Assembly (NCBI GenBank): GCA_014905825.1
Contig: JACGCN010000001.1
Span: 3,224,001-3,288,000 of the forward strand
DNA from: Lyophyllum atratum
Lineage: Eukaryota; Basidiomycota; Agaricomycetes; Agaricales; Lyophyllaceae
Length of the DNA: 64,000 nucleotides
Direction: 5' to 3'
The position numbers were made by a program, and so were the translations under genes. The notes under the pieces are model-generated. The model worked only from the letters and a program-made list of their open reading frames with translations. It searched no databases and was not told where the DNA came from. Positions 9,418 to 22,400 of this stretch are shown here, one piece after another; the stretch's first letter is position 1; each line of letters starts with the position of its first letter.

Positions 9418-11514
9418 ATGGACGACAAATCCGACGGCGAATTCCTGCATCGACTATCCTCTATTGAGCACGAGCTACTCAACCTCAACCGCGCATCTCT
9501 GGACAGTTTCAATCGTCGATGGACTACTCTTGTGGACGATTTTAAGGCTGCTATGGACGCAGAGTCTCTCAGCGTCTCCACCATAAAAATTGCTCACATA
9601 TTAGCAGACAGAGTATCTCAAGTGGTCCAAACGTTTTTGGATCTGGAGTTGCTTGCTGAAAAGCTAATGTCATCTCTTCTTGAAAAGCCATCCGCCGTAC
9701 CTGATAATTCCACCGACACCCCGACGAACCCCTCCCAAATCTCCGATGCCCCCACCGCCCCCTCATATATTAAACCGTCTTACAACTGGCTTTTGGAGAG
9801 TCTTCATAACCCCTATCCATCTATACGTGTACGAGACGGCATTGCACAGAAATCGGCTGCTGGTCGCACGGTCACAGATGTTCGTAAAGACGTCGATAAC
9901 TGGTTTATCGATGCTCGAAAACGTATCGGATGGAATGCGCTTCGTAGATCGTCTTTCGCCAACAAGCGCGTCGAGATCGTTGATGCCGCAACGCGGTTCT
10001 TCGTCGAGGAGGACCCGAAACGCCCAGTAGACCCTGCTATCGAATATGAGCTCATGGCCATCAAAAAGCGCGCGAAGGACCTCTACGTGGACAAGTTCTT
10101 CGAAAGCGATTTGGCTGCCAGATTGGATATGGCCGTTAAGACTTTGACGCCTCAGACAAAGGCCGAGGCCAAGGCGGAACAACTACGGCAATGGCACCTG
10201 CAGAAGGACGCAGAGTCATATCCATCGCCTGACCGATCTCCAGAACCCACGCGGATTTCACCCGTCCCTTATAACGATGAGGGCGATACCCATGTCCCTC
10301 AGTCCATTTCGATCACCAGCAGGAAGCGTCGGAGCCCATCGGCTGATCCTGAAAGCAATCAACCCTCTGTCGACAGACCCGCAAAGCGATCCAGGTATGT
10401 TTGTATTCATCTAGTCACTGATTATTTTTTAATCTCTTACCGATACAGACTCGATACTCCATCTTCATCTCCCACAACTCTTTCATTCCCAATTGGCCTA
10501 CCATCTCCCGCTTATTCAATCGATGAACCGCTACAACCCATCGAAGCTCTTAATCCCGCCCCTGTATCTGCATCACTTACCGTCCCCGCTACGTCTAACC
10601 GCAAGCGTCGTTTATCTGGATCTGATGGCCAAGGGGCACCCAAACGTCCACGCAATATGCCCGTCGGTCCTCGTCTTCACGCAGTTTCTGATCCTTTACC
10701 GCTATCGAGCGCCTTGTTCGATGCCTCAGCATTCGATGGCTGGTTCCAACAACATTTCGACCTACAAGCCCCTCCCAAAGTGGGCGAAATTAGTCCTTCC
10801 GGCTTTGATGTCGAATTGGGCAACTTTTCAGACTTCGAATGCGAGGCGCAGGCTGAGTCCGCTGGTTGTACGTCTCCCCGTTATATCTCACTTTACAAAA
10901 CTTACAATTGGTCAATAGGTTCATCTCCAATCACTCCACAATCGTGCGAGCTAGTAACTGCGGAATCGACCGAACTGCAGGTGCCCAACTTGGACTTGCT
11001 GGACGAGTTCAGTTTCGGCCTGCAGTCTTTTCTAGCCAGTGATTCGGCGACTGCCTTTCCAGAACAAGGTGCGGACTTTTTCGTTCTTTTGGCATACTCT
11101 CATCCTGACAACAATGCTTCTACACTTCCGTCCGTAGCACAAGATTTTTCTTTCTCTCAGATGCCGTCTCTGGGGCTCGATCTCTTAAACAACTTCGGAG
11201 ATTCATTCCACATTCCACCGCAGGCAGCTTCCGCTGTTGACCCTTCCATGACTTCCACACTTGCTTTCGATTTCCAACTGGAATTCTCTGATTTCCTAAA
11301 TATGGGCCCCCAAGATCACGCGTCTCGTCCCGACGTCCCCCAGAGTAATCCAGCGTTCTTCTCGCCTGATGTTGAAAAACGTCCAGAGTTCTTGGTGCAT
11401 GATCCCGATTACCTCCGCTTGCAGGCTCAGGCGGCCAGGACAGAGAAAGAGATGAAGCTCAAGAAGATGAAGGAAGAAGCTCTGAGGTTAGAGATGGAAC
11501 TCGCTGCCTCGTAA
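9418..11514 (+). CDS. HD1: HD1-class homeodomain mating-type protein (copy b)
   Basis: Second HD1 gene, forming the divergent pair with HD2c. Proposed exons are 9418-10394, 10449-10867 and 10919-11514 (663 aa). Both introns (54 and 51 bp) have GT-AG ends, are multiples of three and contain no stop, so the unspliced frame is also open (698 aa). The homeodomain is at about residues 121-183, starting PSYNWLLESLHNPYPS and with recognition helix WFIDARKRIGW. A basic NLS-like segment (SRKRRSP...PAKRSR) ends at the first intron, the same position as in HD1a. A second basic segment (NRKRRLSG-DGQGAPKRPRN) is also shared with HD1a. The C-terminal region is acidic with aromatic residues, and ends in a coiled-coil-like KKMKEEALRLEMEL. 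MIP follows, in convergent orientation. Confidence 0.93.
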   Translation: MDDKSDGEFLHRLSSIEHELLNLNRASLDSFNRRWTTLVDDFKAAMDAESLSVSTIKIAHILADRVSQVVQTFLDLELLAEKLMSSLLEKPSAVPDNSTDTPTNPSQISDAPTAPSYIKPSYNWLLESLHNPYPSIRVRDGIAQKSAAGRTVTDVRKDVDNWFIDARKRIGWNALRRSSFANKRVEIVDAATRFFVEEDPKRPVDPAIEYELMAIKKRAKDLYVDKFFESDLAARLDMAVKTLTPQTKAEAKAEQLRQWHLQKDAESYPSPDRSPEPTRISPVPYNDEGDTHVPQSISITSRKRRSPSADPESNQPSVDRPAKRSRYVCIHLVTDYFLISYRYRLDTPSSSPTTLSFPIGLPSPAYSIDEPLQPIEALNPAPVSASLTVPATSNRKRRLSGSDGQGAPKRPRNMPVGPRLHAVSDPLPLSSALFDASAFDGWFQQHFDLQAPPKVGEISPSGFDVELGNFSDFECEAQAESAGCTSPRYISLYKTYNWSIGSSPITPQSCELVTAESTELQVPNLDLLDEFSFGLQSFLASDSATAFPEQGADFFVLLAYSHPDNNASTLPSVAQDFSFSQMPSLGLDLLNNFGDSFHIPPQAASAVDPSMTSTLAFDFQLEFSDFLNMGPQDHASRPDVPQSNPAFFSPDVEKRPEFLVHDPDYLRLQAQAARTEKEMKLKKMKEEALRLEMELAAS

Positions 11515-11846
11515 GCTCCCTCTCCCTTGCAAGGCGTCCATGGTCTGACAACAATGCCTCACAGGCCATAATTTTTCAAGGATTTCGTGTCAGAAATGTA
11601 TTTTTCTCGCTTGCTCTGCATACCAGCTACTGTATCCATAGTTATATCATGACCATCTTCCCCTCATACCATCCATACCGCATCGCATTATCTTTATACC
11701 TTCATTATTCTATGACCTATGCTTTTCATATGCTATCAATAGTCGCAATGCTTTACTTGCTATCCATCCACAAATTAAATGTATCATCTTATACTTAATC
11801 GTCTATGTTCCACTCCTTGAAGATGGCGAATGAAATTTATAATTCA
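11515..11846. other. Spacer between convergent HD1b and MIP
   Basis: 332 bp of AT-rich 3' flanking DNA for two convergent genes. I see no coding region or repeat in it. Confidence 0.6.
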
Positions 11847-14325
11847 TCAGTGCCTGCCGGCAAGTCCAACTTCATCCTCGATCTTCCACCTCCCAACCTC
11901 CCGCATCGCCTCCGCGTCCCCATTCTCCAGCTCAGGCGCAGCGAGCAACGTACCGACCATCTTCCAGGGGTCCTTCCCACCTCCATATCGCAGCACCTCG
12001 CGCTTGTACTTCTCGCCTGTTTCCCGGTTGAGCGGGTCGTCCGAGAAGACATTTTGCCATACTCGTGAGGCAATGGCGCGATCAAACAGGTACGAGTAAT
12101 ACGTCGCCCCATATCCGAAAAGGTGCCCAAATTGCGTCTGGAACGATGTACCAGGTACATGTGGGATCAACCCGCGCGCGTTGTGCAGGTTCGCCAGCTC
12201 GGCCGTGGAGTTGAAGTGCCCCTCATGCACGATGGGGGAGTGGTAGATCTGATCCACCGCAGCGAGGAGGATCTGGGAGTAGGTATCGATGGAGTGGCAG
12301 GGGTCGGCGTGGTGGTTTCCTATCTGGCGGACGGCGGTGGTACCTTCCATGTCGAATAGTGACAGGACGGTCAGTGAGTTCAGGAAGTGTTCCATTAGTA
12401 TTGACGGTAGCTCCACGAAGTCGGTGGCACAGCGGGTGCCTGATACGTTTTGGTATTCTGTACGCCCGATCATAGCTTCAGACGGGAATGTCAATTCGGG
12501 CGATGTTGAAGCGGTAAAACAACTTACAATGCATCGCATGACCCATTTCGTGGAACAAAGTCAAGACCTCATGCCATTCTAGAACAGTAGGTCCCCGCGC
12601 AATCGACGGCGGGGTGAATTCACAAAGCAGAACCACCAACGGAAGCTGATATACGCCGTCCTGACCAGGAAGTCGGTGCCGCTTGACAGCTTCAAAATTC
12701 TGCAACTCTAGCAAGCGCAGCTCCTGCCCCTCTGCGACACCGTCTGCTGCCTCATCGTCATCGTCCGTTCTCCGCGAGCAACGGACCGTATAATGTGCGG
12801 CGCCGCCTGGTTTCCCCCTCCGGGCAAAGAGATCGGCGTATATCCACCCAATGACGCCTTTCTCTTCGTCCACAACTTCTAATTTGTGGACATTGGGATG
12901 CCACACCTCTCCCGAGGTTGCATCAGCGGGCCGTAGTGATATACCGTACAAGTGTTGGAATAATCGAGAGAGACCCATGAATACCGTGCCAAGAGTGAGA
13001 GGTGGGAGAGGTATTGGCGGTGCAGGGGGTTCGGGTGGACAATAGAAGTCACGATCCCAGGCTTGTATAGTGGGTAGTGTAGGGGTTCCATGGTGTGCTT
13101 GTTTTCGGGTACTTAGTGTATGTAATGCCTTTTGGGCAAATGGTCGGGTATGGTCCATTAATGCGTCGAGGAAATAAAGTACGTTCCCTGCAGATCGTAA
13201 TTAACGCCATAATGCTTGAAGAAAAGAGGAGACGAACCTGGGGATTTTGCCATTTTGTCATCTAGCGTCATGGCCGCATAACTCTCTCGCCCAACCAGCC
13301 TCGCCAACTCACCCCGAGTCTTTAGTAGCATCTCCAAGATCTTTATTTGTTCCGGAGTACTTGAGTTTGCAGCAATATAAACACGCCGTCGCGGTTCCTC
13401 GGAGGGGGCAGAACGCATGATCATCTGTGCTTGCATAGAACCTGGGTAAACAAGGAGGTCACGCTGAGTGAAATGAGCCTGAAGCTGCAATCTAACCCCC
13501 ATTCCCTTGTCTTTGAGACCCGAGAGCTCTGAGGGTTTAATAGAGGTGGGTGGGCGAGCTGCGTTGGCTTGATTCAAGAATTCCCGACCAAGCACCAGGA
13601 TATCCGAAGACAGCGATACAAACTTCTTCCGCTGTTCGTTAGGTAGGTCGATGGCGGACTTCTCAAAATCGAGCCAGAATATAAGTGCGGTCTTGTAAGC
13701 CTCAGGGCTTAGCGTCGAAACGATAGAGGGATCTGTCATGACAGCTTTCAGTACCTACACATTAAGTATGTGAATGGTGCATAGCGGAGGTGCAGGGGTA
13801 TCGGCATACCTCATAAAGACCAACATGCGTGTTCAGAACGTTCATGAATTCACATAGCGTCTCATACGCATGATTCGCTGCCTCTATCCATGCCCGGTCG
13901 GGATGTGCGTTCCGGACAAGCTCCGAGAGGTCAATGACCCCACACAGCATGTCGCTGAGCCTATCCAAGTTCTTGACCACCTTGAGGAGTTCATGCCTAG
14001 ACTCCCGCGCACGTAGAATGCGGTCCGTCAAAAGCTGAGCCCGAACAAGCGTTGCATCGGCTAATGATATTAGAGCTTGCGGATGGGTGAGTGATGGGTG
14101 CCCGAATAATCCAGTTGTAGAGAGCGGGGTGGACTTAAAGCCAGAGCTCGGATGGTCGAAGAGAGAGACAAGAGCGATATCGTCTACGGAGGCAGGGATT
14201 GTTGGGAATTTCGTTTGGGTGGCAAGTGAGCGAAGCCGTGTCGCTGTCAGACGCCTGCAGCCGCGAAAGTGAAATATTGCCTTGGCTGGGCTGGCGAGGA
14301 CGTTGGCCACCCGTCTGGGCAGCAT
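11847..14325 (-). CDS. MIP: Mitochondrial intermediate peptidase
   Basis: M3-family zinc metallopeptidase of the mitochondrial matrix, which removes an octapeptide from some imported precursors after MPP cleavage. Exons 13810-14325, 13238-13754, 12528-13187 and 11847-12475 give 773 aa, the usual size. The N-terminus is Arg-rich and lacks acidic residues ([18 protein letters not shown]), as in a mitochondrial presequence. The zinc motif is FHEMGHAMH (HExxH), split from the following residues by an intron that begins inside the codon after H. Downstream [12 protein letters not shown] and the C-terminal [14 protein letters not shown] region are typical of the family. In most mushroom-forming basidiomycetes this gene directly borders the HD mating-type genes, as here. 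Confidence 0.96.
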
Positions 14326-14711
14326 GAGGAGATGGAAGGGAGGGCAAGCTTGTGCTTGAGGCCTGGGCCTGAAGGTTGAAGACGGGAGGTATCAGTACTA
14401 GAGCTGACAGTGTCGAGACCTTAAGAGTAACCTGTCTAGATTTTACGTGATCGAATGTAGATCCTTTTGGCGATCGTAGATTTGCGCGCCATCCGATTGG
14501 TCGACGCGTTCCTGTATCCTTCCTCATGAATTCCAGTATTGACAACACGAAGCCAATTATTATGAAAATTTAAATACGGTAAACGTGAGCGAGCGCTCGT
14601 GGACTATCTGATGTGGCTATAGATGTGATGATGCACAGACGAATACGAGAAAGGATATTCCGGCGACTGAGCGTAATAAAAATGTGGACCATGCGTGATA
14701 TGATGCTGAGA
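14326..14711. other. MIP promoter region and 3' end of the DDT-domain gene
   Basis: 386 bp between two minus-strand genes. It should hold the MIP promoter and the 3' untranslated part of the upstream gene. No recognisable motif or coding region is seen. Confidence 0.5.
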
Positions 14712-16900
14712 CTATGAGTCCAAAGGCGACAAGCTACCCTCCAGGCTCCTGACGAAGTCCATGCTCTTCCCATTCTCATGCCTAGGAGGTGAAGGAGTAT
14801 AGTGATGTGTGCCGTTACCGTTGGTGTGGTCGCCGTGGCCATTTGCTTCCATCGTTGTTGTGCCGTTTGTCGATGGCTCCTCAGCGGCGTCAATCTGCAT
14901 CGCGTCAGGTATTGGCTCGACGGCATAAACCCAGAATTTGGATCGCTTTTTCCCCGCTATTTGCTCGAGAGCAATTTCAGTAGGCTTCAGAGCTGCTGCA
15001 CTAGATCTTTTGATCTTGAGACCATTCTGTACACCGTTTGTTGAGGCGGGACCTGCGTCGGCCGAGTTGGTACTCATCATACTGTCTTCCGTGCGCGCGC
15101 GCTTCGGTGGAGGCTCCATCTCAAACTGTGCCTCGGGCCCTCCGAGCCGTGAAGACCGTCGCTCTCCACGCCAGTGGCTCCAAGAATCCGACGAAGATTC
15201 TCGTTTGCCATTGGCGTTCACTTTCGTACCAGTCCGCGTTGAACGTCGACGTTCCCCACGAGAAGCTGCAGTGCGATGTCCACCAGTACCATTTGGCGCG
15301 TCACGGAAATTGAGGAAGTCTTCCTCATCGAACTCCTCGTCTTGTACATCTTCCTCCTGGTATGCATACTCATCGGCATCATCCTGAGTTCCAAAATTAG
15401 TAAGTCAGCCGAATGGATCGACAAAAGATAGACATTGTGCATGCCTCGCTATCATAGGCGTTGCCGTATACGTAATCTGGTTTCTGGGTTTGCCGCCGTG
15501 TCCGTGTTTCGCGAATTTCCGTTTGAGCCAACAGCAACTTGCGGTGTTCGCGCTGCTCAATCCTCTTCCGCACTTTTGCCACGCGCTGAGGAAACAAAAA
15601 ATCATGGGTCAGTCAGCCGTCCTCGGACGAAGTTTCGAAGGGGCGAAAGGCATCTAGTCCCTACTTGGCGATACCAAAAAACGCGTCAAAATAAATATCA
15701 TAACTCACCACTATTTCCGCATCAATAGCCTCGATTCGATTTTCAAGCGCGGCAATCAGACAAAGATGAGCGTGTTCCAGTCTTGTTCGTTTTTGGCCTT
15801 TCTTGAGGTCAGGAGGTGCTGAAGCTTTCAGCTCCTCGATGAGATGTAGGTACTCTTCCTTCGTCGACGAAACGGTCTGGAAGGTTGCTGTGATCTTCCA
15901 AGGGTTGGTCGACACAAAAACGCGTGGAGAATCTAACATGAACGGGAAGTCAATTATCAGCAATGTAACGCCGAGCGGCAATGACCGGTGAAATGGGTTT
16001 CAGAGATGAGAACATAGATCCCCGTAAATACAAGCAAATAGGGGAGAAGGGATAAGGCAAGGTAGATGAACGTGCACGGACCATCTGCTACCCAAAAGCG
16101 CTTTCGGTGAGAATCTTGTCCGATAGGAACCAACTGGAGGTTCTCTTGACTTTTCGGGTCAGAAGGATCTGGGGGTGCAGTCGCGGCGTCTTTTTTCTTG
16201 TGTTTATTCTGCGACACGCCCCACGCGCGATCGATGGAGGCCTTTACGTCCGCGTTATGGCTGAGCTGTAGTTCCACAAGCTGGCGGAGGATTTTGAGCT
16301 AAATACCGAGTGACAGGGAGTATTTCATGAATAATTAACCAGTAATTGAGAAGTCGTGACACGTACTTTGAAATCCCAGTCTGCGGTGAAGAAACCGCCC
16401 TCGAGACCCTCAAAGGGGTCCACGTTCATTTTCAGGTCTTCGTTCCAGAATGTCGTCCTCTCGGAAGCCTTGAAGTAGTCGGCGAGGACGGTGGCCACAG
16501 TAGTGGACATTTGATCTGTGCTGGCACCACGCAGCAGGGTGTTAGTATCCCGCATAGACATGACAACGTGTGCGCATGCCCTCACCTCAAGTTACGCGTT
16601 TGTGGCTTGAGGTTGAGAATAAAGTGCTGGAGGACCTGGCCGAGTATGTCGTTTGGCTCTCGCGACATTAGCGCCTCTTCCAAGCTAGACACGACACACG
16701 CCCCAGACGGATCCGTCAGATAACAAGCCAAGAAAGACCCCAGAAAAGACTCACTCCATGGGTGTCTGCAAGCCGTCAATCTTCCCCCGAAGGTTCGTGA
16801 ATTTGCAGATGAAGGAGTAAACAAATAGTGTCTCCCAGCGACCTGAAGGATGAGTAGCATCGGACGGGGGACATATATGACCTTTTTGAGAAGTGGACAT
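14712..16900 (-). CDS. DDT/WHIM-type chromatin remodelling factor subunit
   Basis: Nuclear protein with a DDT domain, the DNA- and ISWI-binding module of chromatin remodelling factors. Exons are 16755-16900, 16586-16684, 16367-16520, 16082-16298, 15709-15932, 15445-15585 and 14712-15383 (550 aa, phases close). The sixth intron (15384-15444) has a GC donor. The DDT signature is near residues 20-110 (WETLFVYSFICKFTNLRGKI, then EEALM...ILGQVLQHFILNL). It is followed by a WHIM-like segment (LVPIGQDSHRKRFWVAD), a basic coiled-coil region around RVAKVRKRIEQREHR, an acidic patch (DEEFDEEDFLNF) and a low-complexity Arg/Ser- and Asn/Gly-rich tail. Similar small DDT proteins are common in Agaricomycetes. 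The exact complex cannot be told from sequence. An alternative frame at the very N-terminus leaves the start slightly uncertain. Confidence 0.8.
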
Positions 16901-17033
16901 GCTTGTCGCAAGAAACGCGACGAAAGTGCTTGCGGAGCAGTGAGCGTCACCTCCAGGTAGGGGAATTGCCACAATTGAATTTTAGGTGGAACAAATATAT
17001 TACAATACATGACCCTTATTCAGACACGTTGTT

Positions 17034-17736
17034 CTAACCAGCTAAGCCCTGAATAACCCTGCCCCCTTGTGGCCATAACATACAGCTATACTGATAAGCG
17101 CATGGTGAAGAACAGGAAACCAGATCCCAGAGGCGACGCGCATGGACACGGTAAAGGCGAGACAACATGGGCAGGTCTTATCCCGGTCCGACCTAGTTTT
17201 CCGATGCGTGAGTTGAGACATCAGCCATCGCGGAACGTGCCCAATTACCTTTGGGATGTCGTGGTGCTCGCTGAGTGACTCCAGATGGGCATTGAACTCG
17301 TTTACCCGGTCTTTATGTGTCTTGTTAGCCAGTTTAGCCACGCGTTCCGCAAGCTAGACAATGAAAGTTGAAAGAAAAACATTCACGGGTTTGATAACGG
17401 AGTAAACATACCCTGCGCTTCTGAACCTCTTCGAACCGTTTCTCAGCTTCTGTCTTCCTTGAGGAACTGTTGCTTGGAGCAGGAGAGTTGGTACCACTGC
17501 CGGATGGCGAGTTGCTGCTCTCGCCTTCGCGAAACAAGAGATTTTTCACTTTTTCACGTTCTGCATCCTTCTCAGAGTCAGCTTTGGATTTGGACTTCTT
17601 CTTCTTCCTTTTGCCGCAATGTCAACTAGTGCAAGATTGAAGCGTACTAATGTACTCACTTTTTGACAATCCCGCCCTCGACCACCCCGCCTTTCAGCTT
17701 GAGGGAGCCGCCAGGGCGTATGTCGTAATCCGACAT
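17034..17736 (-). CDS. FAM32A: FAM32A-family nuclear protein
   Basis: Small basic protein matching FAM32A, a spliceosome-associated factor in metazoans. Exons are 17660-17736, 17412-17607, 17249-17353 and a short last exon. The family's three landmarks are visible. These are GGSLKLKGG near the N-terminus followed by a Lys-rich run (KKKKKSKSK), a variable Ser/Pro linker (GESSNSPSGSG), and the conserved C-terminus NKTHKDRVNEFNAHLESLSE followed by HHDIPK. The end of the gene is uncertain. The acceptor just before 17050 would give a tail of five residues ending in LAG (stop at 17034-17036), close to the usual family ending, while reading through the last intron would add about 65 unrelated residues. 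Confidence 0.85.
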
Positions 17737-17901
17737 GGATTCAAGTGAAGAAAGTGGTGGAAGTTGGGAGAGAAATGATCTAGCTGTAAAAGGAATGCTC
17801 GCACGTGCCCTGACTACGCAAAGCTGAACATTTGAGCTTGCACGCATCCTCCTCCGTCCTCCTCCTAACCCGTTTTTGGTTATCCTCGGCGACGGCTCCC
17901 A

Positions 17902-19228
17902 ATGGCCGTGCTGTCATCTCCTCTAGCTCTGATACAGTCGATACCTCCCGTAACCCGCGGTTTTACTCTCGCCACCATCGTTTTCTCGGGTCTATATGGC
18001 TGGTTGTGTTTGAAAGGTCTGGGAACGGAAGCAGCGCAATATATGACTGTGGTCCCCGGGTCAGCCTTATTTTACCCATGGACGCTGGTCACTTCCATGT
18101 TCGTTGAAACGACGCTGCTCGAGGTGTGTTAATGTTGGTCTTGCTTCGTCATACCATCTTCTAACACTATCTTAGTTCCTTGCATCTATGATATTTGTGC
18201 CTGCGTCGCTTAAATACCTAGAGCGACTCTGGGGAAGCATAGAGGTCCTCAAATTCATTGTGGTGTCTGTCGGCGCTTCGAACGTTATCGCCTTTGCCTT
18301 CAACTGGATCGAATATGTTGTCCTGAGAAATGATCTCTTCCTGTGCGTCCAGTCGATTCCAATGTATCACCCTCTTCTAAATGTTGAATGTAGGTATGGA
18401 ATGCAGTACCATGGACAAATGGCTCTGCAAACAGCCATCCTGGTTGCTTTCACACAGATTATTCCCGAACATCAAGTTCAAGTATTTGGTTTTCTCAAGG
18501 CTCGAGTTAAGGTCGGTCCAGTAGAGTCTATATTTTCTAATGCAGCATTTAATTCGCCTTAGACCTTGCCCATGGCGTATCTCACGGTATCTACCGTCCT
18601 GTGCTTCATTGGTTTCCAATGCCCTTGGATTATCATACAATTTGGCTGGTTCGTTGGTTGGATATATCTCCGATTCTATAAAAAGAATAGTGGTGAGTCG
18701 GTGGGTGGAGTCGATACGTATGGTGATCGAAGCGAAACCTTTTCGCTCATATCATGGTTCCCTCCATTCATGCAGTAAGTTTGGCACCCTTCTGTCGACA
18801 CGTCTATTCACTCCTTCTGTGCCTGACAGTAAACCTTTGACTCTCCTGGGCAACCTCGTGTTCAATCTGGCAACGCGCTTCCATCTCATCCCTGCATCAA
18901 GCGGCGACGTCGAAATTGGATCCTACAGCCAAGTTCCAGGAACTGCACGGGCAGAAGCGGAGCGGCGAAGGTAAGTTGGACGCATGCAAAGGTGTAGCTT
19001 TGGAACTCACGATAAAGTAGAGCGATGGCATTGAAAGCCCTTGACCAACGCCTTGCCAACTCATCGTCCCCCGTGGGCTCACATAATCCAGCCACACCTT
19101 CACATATCCCTCGACCTCCTCCACAGGCAGCCACAGCGCCTGCGAACTCCTCGCCACTTGAGCGACAAAAGTCTGCGAGTGACGCAGACACTTCAGACGT
19201 GAAGGGCAAATCTGCCGAGAATCGGTAG
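17902..19228 (+). CDS. TMEM115: TMEM115/DUF1751 Golgi membrane protein
   Basis: Rhomboid-like, proteolytically inactive Golgi membrane protein related to TMEM115, which is implicated in retrograde Golgi transport. Exons are 17902-18123, 18176-18342, 18394-18511, 18563-18774, 18830-18970 and 19021-19228 (355 aa, the family's usual size). Several hydrophobic segments are visible: FTLATIVFSGLYGWLCL, KFIVVSVGASNVIAFAF, TAILVAFTQIIP and YLTVSTVLCFIGF. The conserved GWIYLRFYK and GDRSETFSL--WFP motifs follow the membrane part. The C-terminus is a Pro/Ser-rich cytosolic tail. It is transcribed divergently from the FAM32A gene, with about 165 bp between start codons. Confidence 0.88.
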
Positions 19229-19455
19229 TGCGGTTGTTGATCTCTGCGTTCTGTATATCCCTCGAGTCTCTTACATACGATAGCTTGTTATCTTAATGAC
19301 ACTTCTCATGTTGTTTAGACTGCATCTACATGACTTGCTTTCCACAATTCTATCACTTCCGCCTGGAGATCTTGACGCGTTGATTATGTAATGGGAATTA
19401 TTCTGTTTTGGGATGATGTACTTGAGAGGACTTGTCACATAACTTGCTGAGTCTC

Positions 19456-22400
19456 ATGTCTCGACACTCGTCGGCTCTCTCGGTCAGCTTCTCAGCCCCA
19501 GCAATTGGGAACGGTCATATAACCCTCCCAGATGTCTCTGAGAAACAGTCGACCCGAGGAAACCGCTCCCTCTCCATGTCCACCTCGAAACTTCCTGTAG
19601 TCGATGACAGTCAAGGTGCCGACATGGATCCGGATGAGCTCTTTGAAAAGCACACTATTTCTGAGGTGAAATTTGTGCAGCAACGTTTGAGGCAAGTCGG
19701 TCTCGGTCTACTTAATGGTGTACTTTATGACGTGTTTGCACATTTAGAGCGGATGCCGATGCGAAGCAGGAAGAACTCCGTCTCATGGTTGGGTGCGTGA
19801 TGTTGTCCGGGAATCCATACAGCTTTCTGAGGTCAGACCATGAAAGCGTAGAGAACGCTACCGCGACCTTCTGCAAGCATCGACCTCCATAATTGCCATC
19901 GGAAAGTCCTCCAACCGCGTCAAGCAAGCCTTGGAGGAAACGAAGGATGCTATACTCTCTCAGGAAGAGCCTCCGTTACCCCAACGGCCATCTCTGAAAA
20001 ACGACAATGGCAAGTTTACTGTTGATCACCTTGGTACCTCACTCACCCCTTAAATTAGACGCGCATCTACATACTCTGCAATTACTCTCAGCGCACATGA
20101 AACTACTTTTAGACGCGCCTGAACATCTTTGGCGTCTCATCGAACGAAAGAAGTACTTCCCGGCTGCTTGGCTATTTCTTTTGGCGCGAGTCGTGCATCG
20201 GGGTCTAGTCCGGGATGACGAGCAAGACGAAGGAGCATGGAGGAGTCAAGGAGTTAACGTTATGGTGCGTAGCTATGACTTAATGCTGATTGCTGAAATA
20301 GAGTATTTGCTTCTAGGAGGAATTTCCTTTAGTCCAACGGCAATGGGATGCTGTTTCGCAATTCCGTTCTCAGATCATCCACAAAGCAACGTTGTCATTA
20401 CGGGAATACAATGCATCTGTCGAGGTAATACTCGTTTGTGCTGCTGCAACATGGGTCTAAACATAAATAGGATACATGCGCAACACTACTTACACTACAC
20501 CTCCTCGACTCGCGCCCGTTAACCGAGGCGCTGACCGTTTTCCTCGCGCAGCGTTCAAAAACGCTCCATACCATGCTGTCCTGGAAATACGAAGCCGACT
20601 CACCCACGTCGCGTACGAAGCAGATGAATGGTTACGCTCATGACAAAGGACATCCGAACGCCGCGTCACAGGAGTTCCGTAGACAACCTGTCAACCAAGT
20701 CAGAGAGGCCACCCACTCGGCTCTGGATACGATCTCCGAAACCGTCAGGACCGCTCAGAGTATCTTCCAAGAAGAGAGCACCTCCCACCCTTCTTTGATA
20801 CGGCGGGTCCTAGAATGCATCCAGTCCGACGCTCCCAATGCTACAGAAACGACTCAAGCACTTCCTACCGAACTCTACCTCACCACGCCAACACTGCTAA
20901 CGACACTACCCTCTTCAACGCATTTCCTACTACTCCCTCCAAACCTTAGATCATACAAGCCCTATGTCGACCTCACCTCCCCCTCATCTTCCATCCAGCA
21001 TTCGCAGTTCACCCACAAGATGGACGACTGGTTCCGAAAGTCTACTTCAAGTTTGCAGATGTCTGTAACGAGATGGTTCGCTGATCTCCAAAGCGTCAAG
21101 GAAGTGTGGAGCGTCAGATCGTCGACGAGACGGTGGCTCTCGACTTCTGGGCTCTCCCATGACAAGAACAGCCAAATGACCGGTGTCCTCGACGAACTAT
21201 GTCGACATAGAGTGATAGAGATTTGGAAAAGGAAGCTTGCTGGTAGTTTAGAATCCTTCGGCGAACGGCTGGACTCTACCTTGTCATCATTAAATGAGGG
21301 GTCCAAGACCCAACAGAAACGTAGGCTCTGTCTCGCACAAGTCCTAACCTTGATACTGACACTTAGCTCTAGAAACATCCCCCGTAGACTTCTTGTTCCA
21401 AGCCCCACCACTCCCGACACTCTCCCAGACAGGCCTAGGACCAGTTAATGCCTCGCTTCAGAAATACAAGACCTCTCTGCGACGACAGCTGGTTGGTCGA
21501 ACGTCGTTGCTTGACGATGTTCTTGCAACACTCGAGAGTTGTGCTCGGACAATTCGTAAGGACCTTGCGCATGTCATGGCTGGCGGTGATGAAACACGGT
21601 TTGTCTTGGTGTTTGTCCCTAACCAGTTCTATTCACACTCTTGCCACAGGGAGTTGGTCGAACAGCTGGAGAAGACGTATAAACCTGATGCTGATGCACT
21701 CTGCGCCAAAGTCATTGATAAGCTGGGGAAGGCGGCCAACCCTCCGTCCCGTAAGTTGTTCGCCTCGCTTACATATGTTCTGATCCTCACCAATATTTAG
21801 CTCCCACTACATATGGTCTCGTATTTCTGGCTCGCGTTTCCGATGAACTCTCATCATCGTCCCCATTCATTTCCGAGATTGGCTGTCAGCCATCTGTGAT
21901 GGAAGGTGACTTCTAATTCACCACCAGCGTTGCCCTCATCTCACCGTTGCTTGTAGACTTCCGTGAAAAGACCATCGCACTCCACGACCATGTCGTTCAT
22001 CATTGGCGGACACATACGGTTTCTCGGATTGTGCGCGAACACCGTCTTGCCTTCCGCCCCATTCACCATGTCCACAAAAGTAGGTTCCCATACCTTGTAG
22101 TAAATTTCCGGAGACTAACGAAACATTTAGACTCCTTGAAACCCTCTGGTCCTTCGTCGGACCTCGTACAGTCTTTACTCTCGCTATCCAACTCAATTCA
22201 AGAACTGGGGGTTTCCCCAGATCAGTCGAGGCAGCGGTCTCTCGTCCAAGAGACTCTGACTCAGTTTATTGCGGACTTTACTGGCGACGGGTGGGATTGG
22301 GATAGTGTCCAGTCACTCCATGATGTGGCTTTCCTGAGGAAACTCGCAGCCGCGCAAGGCGAAGGATGTAGTGATCTTTCGAGCATACTCGAGGGGCGAC

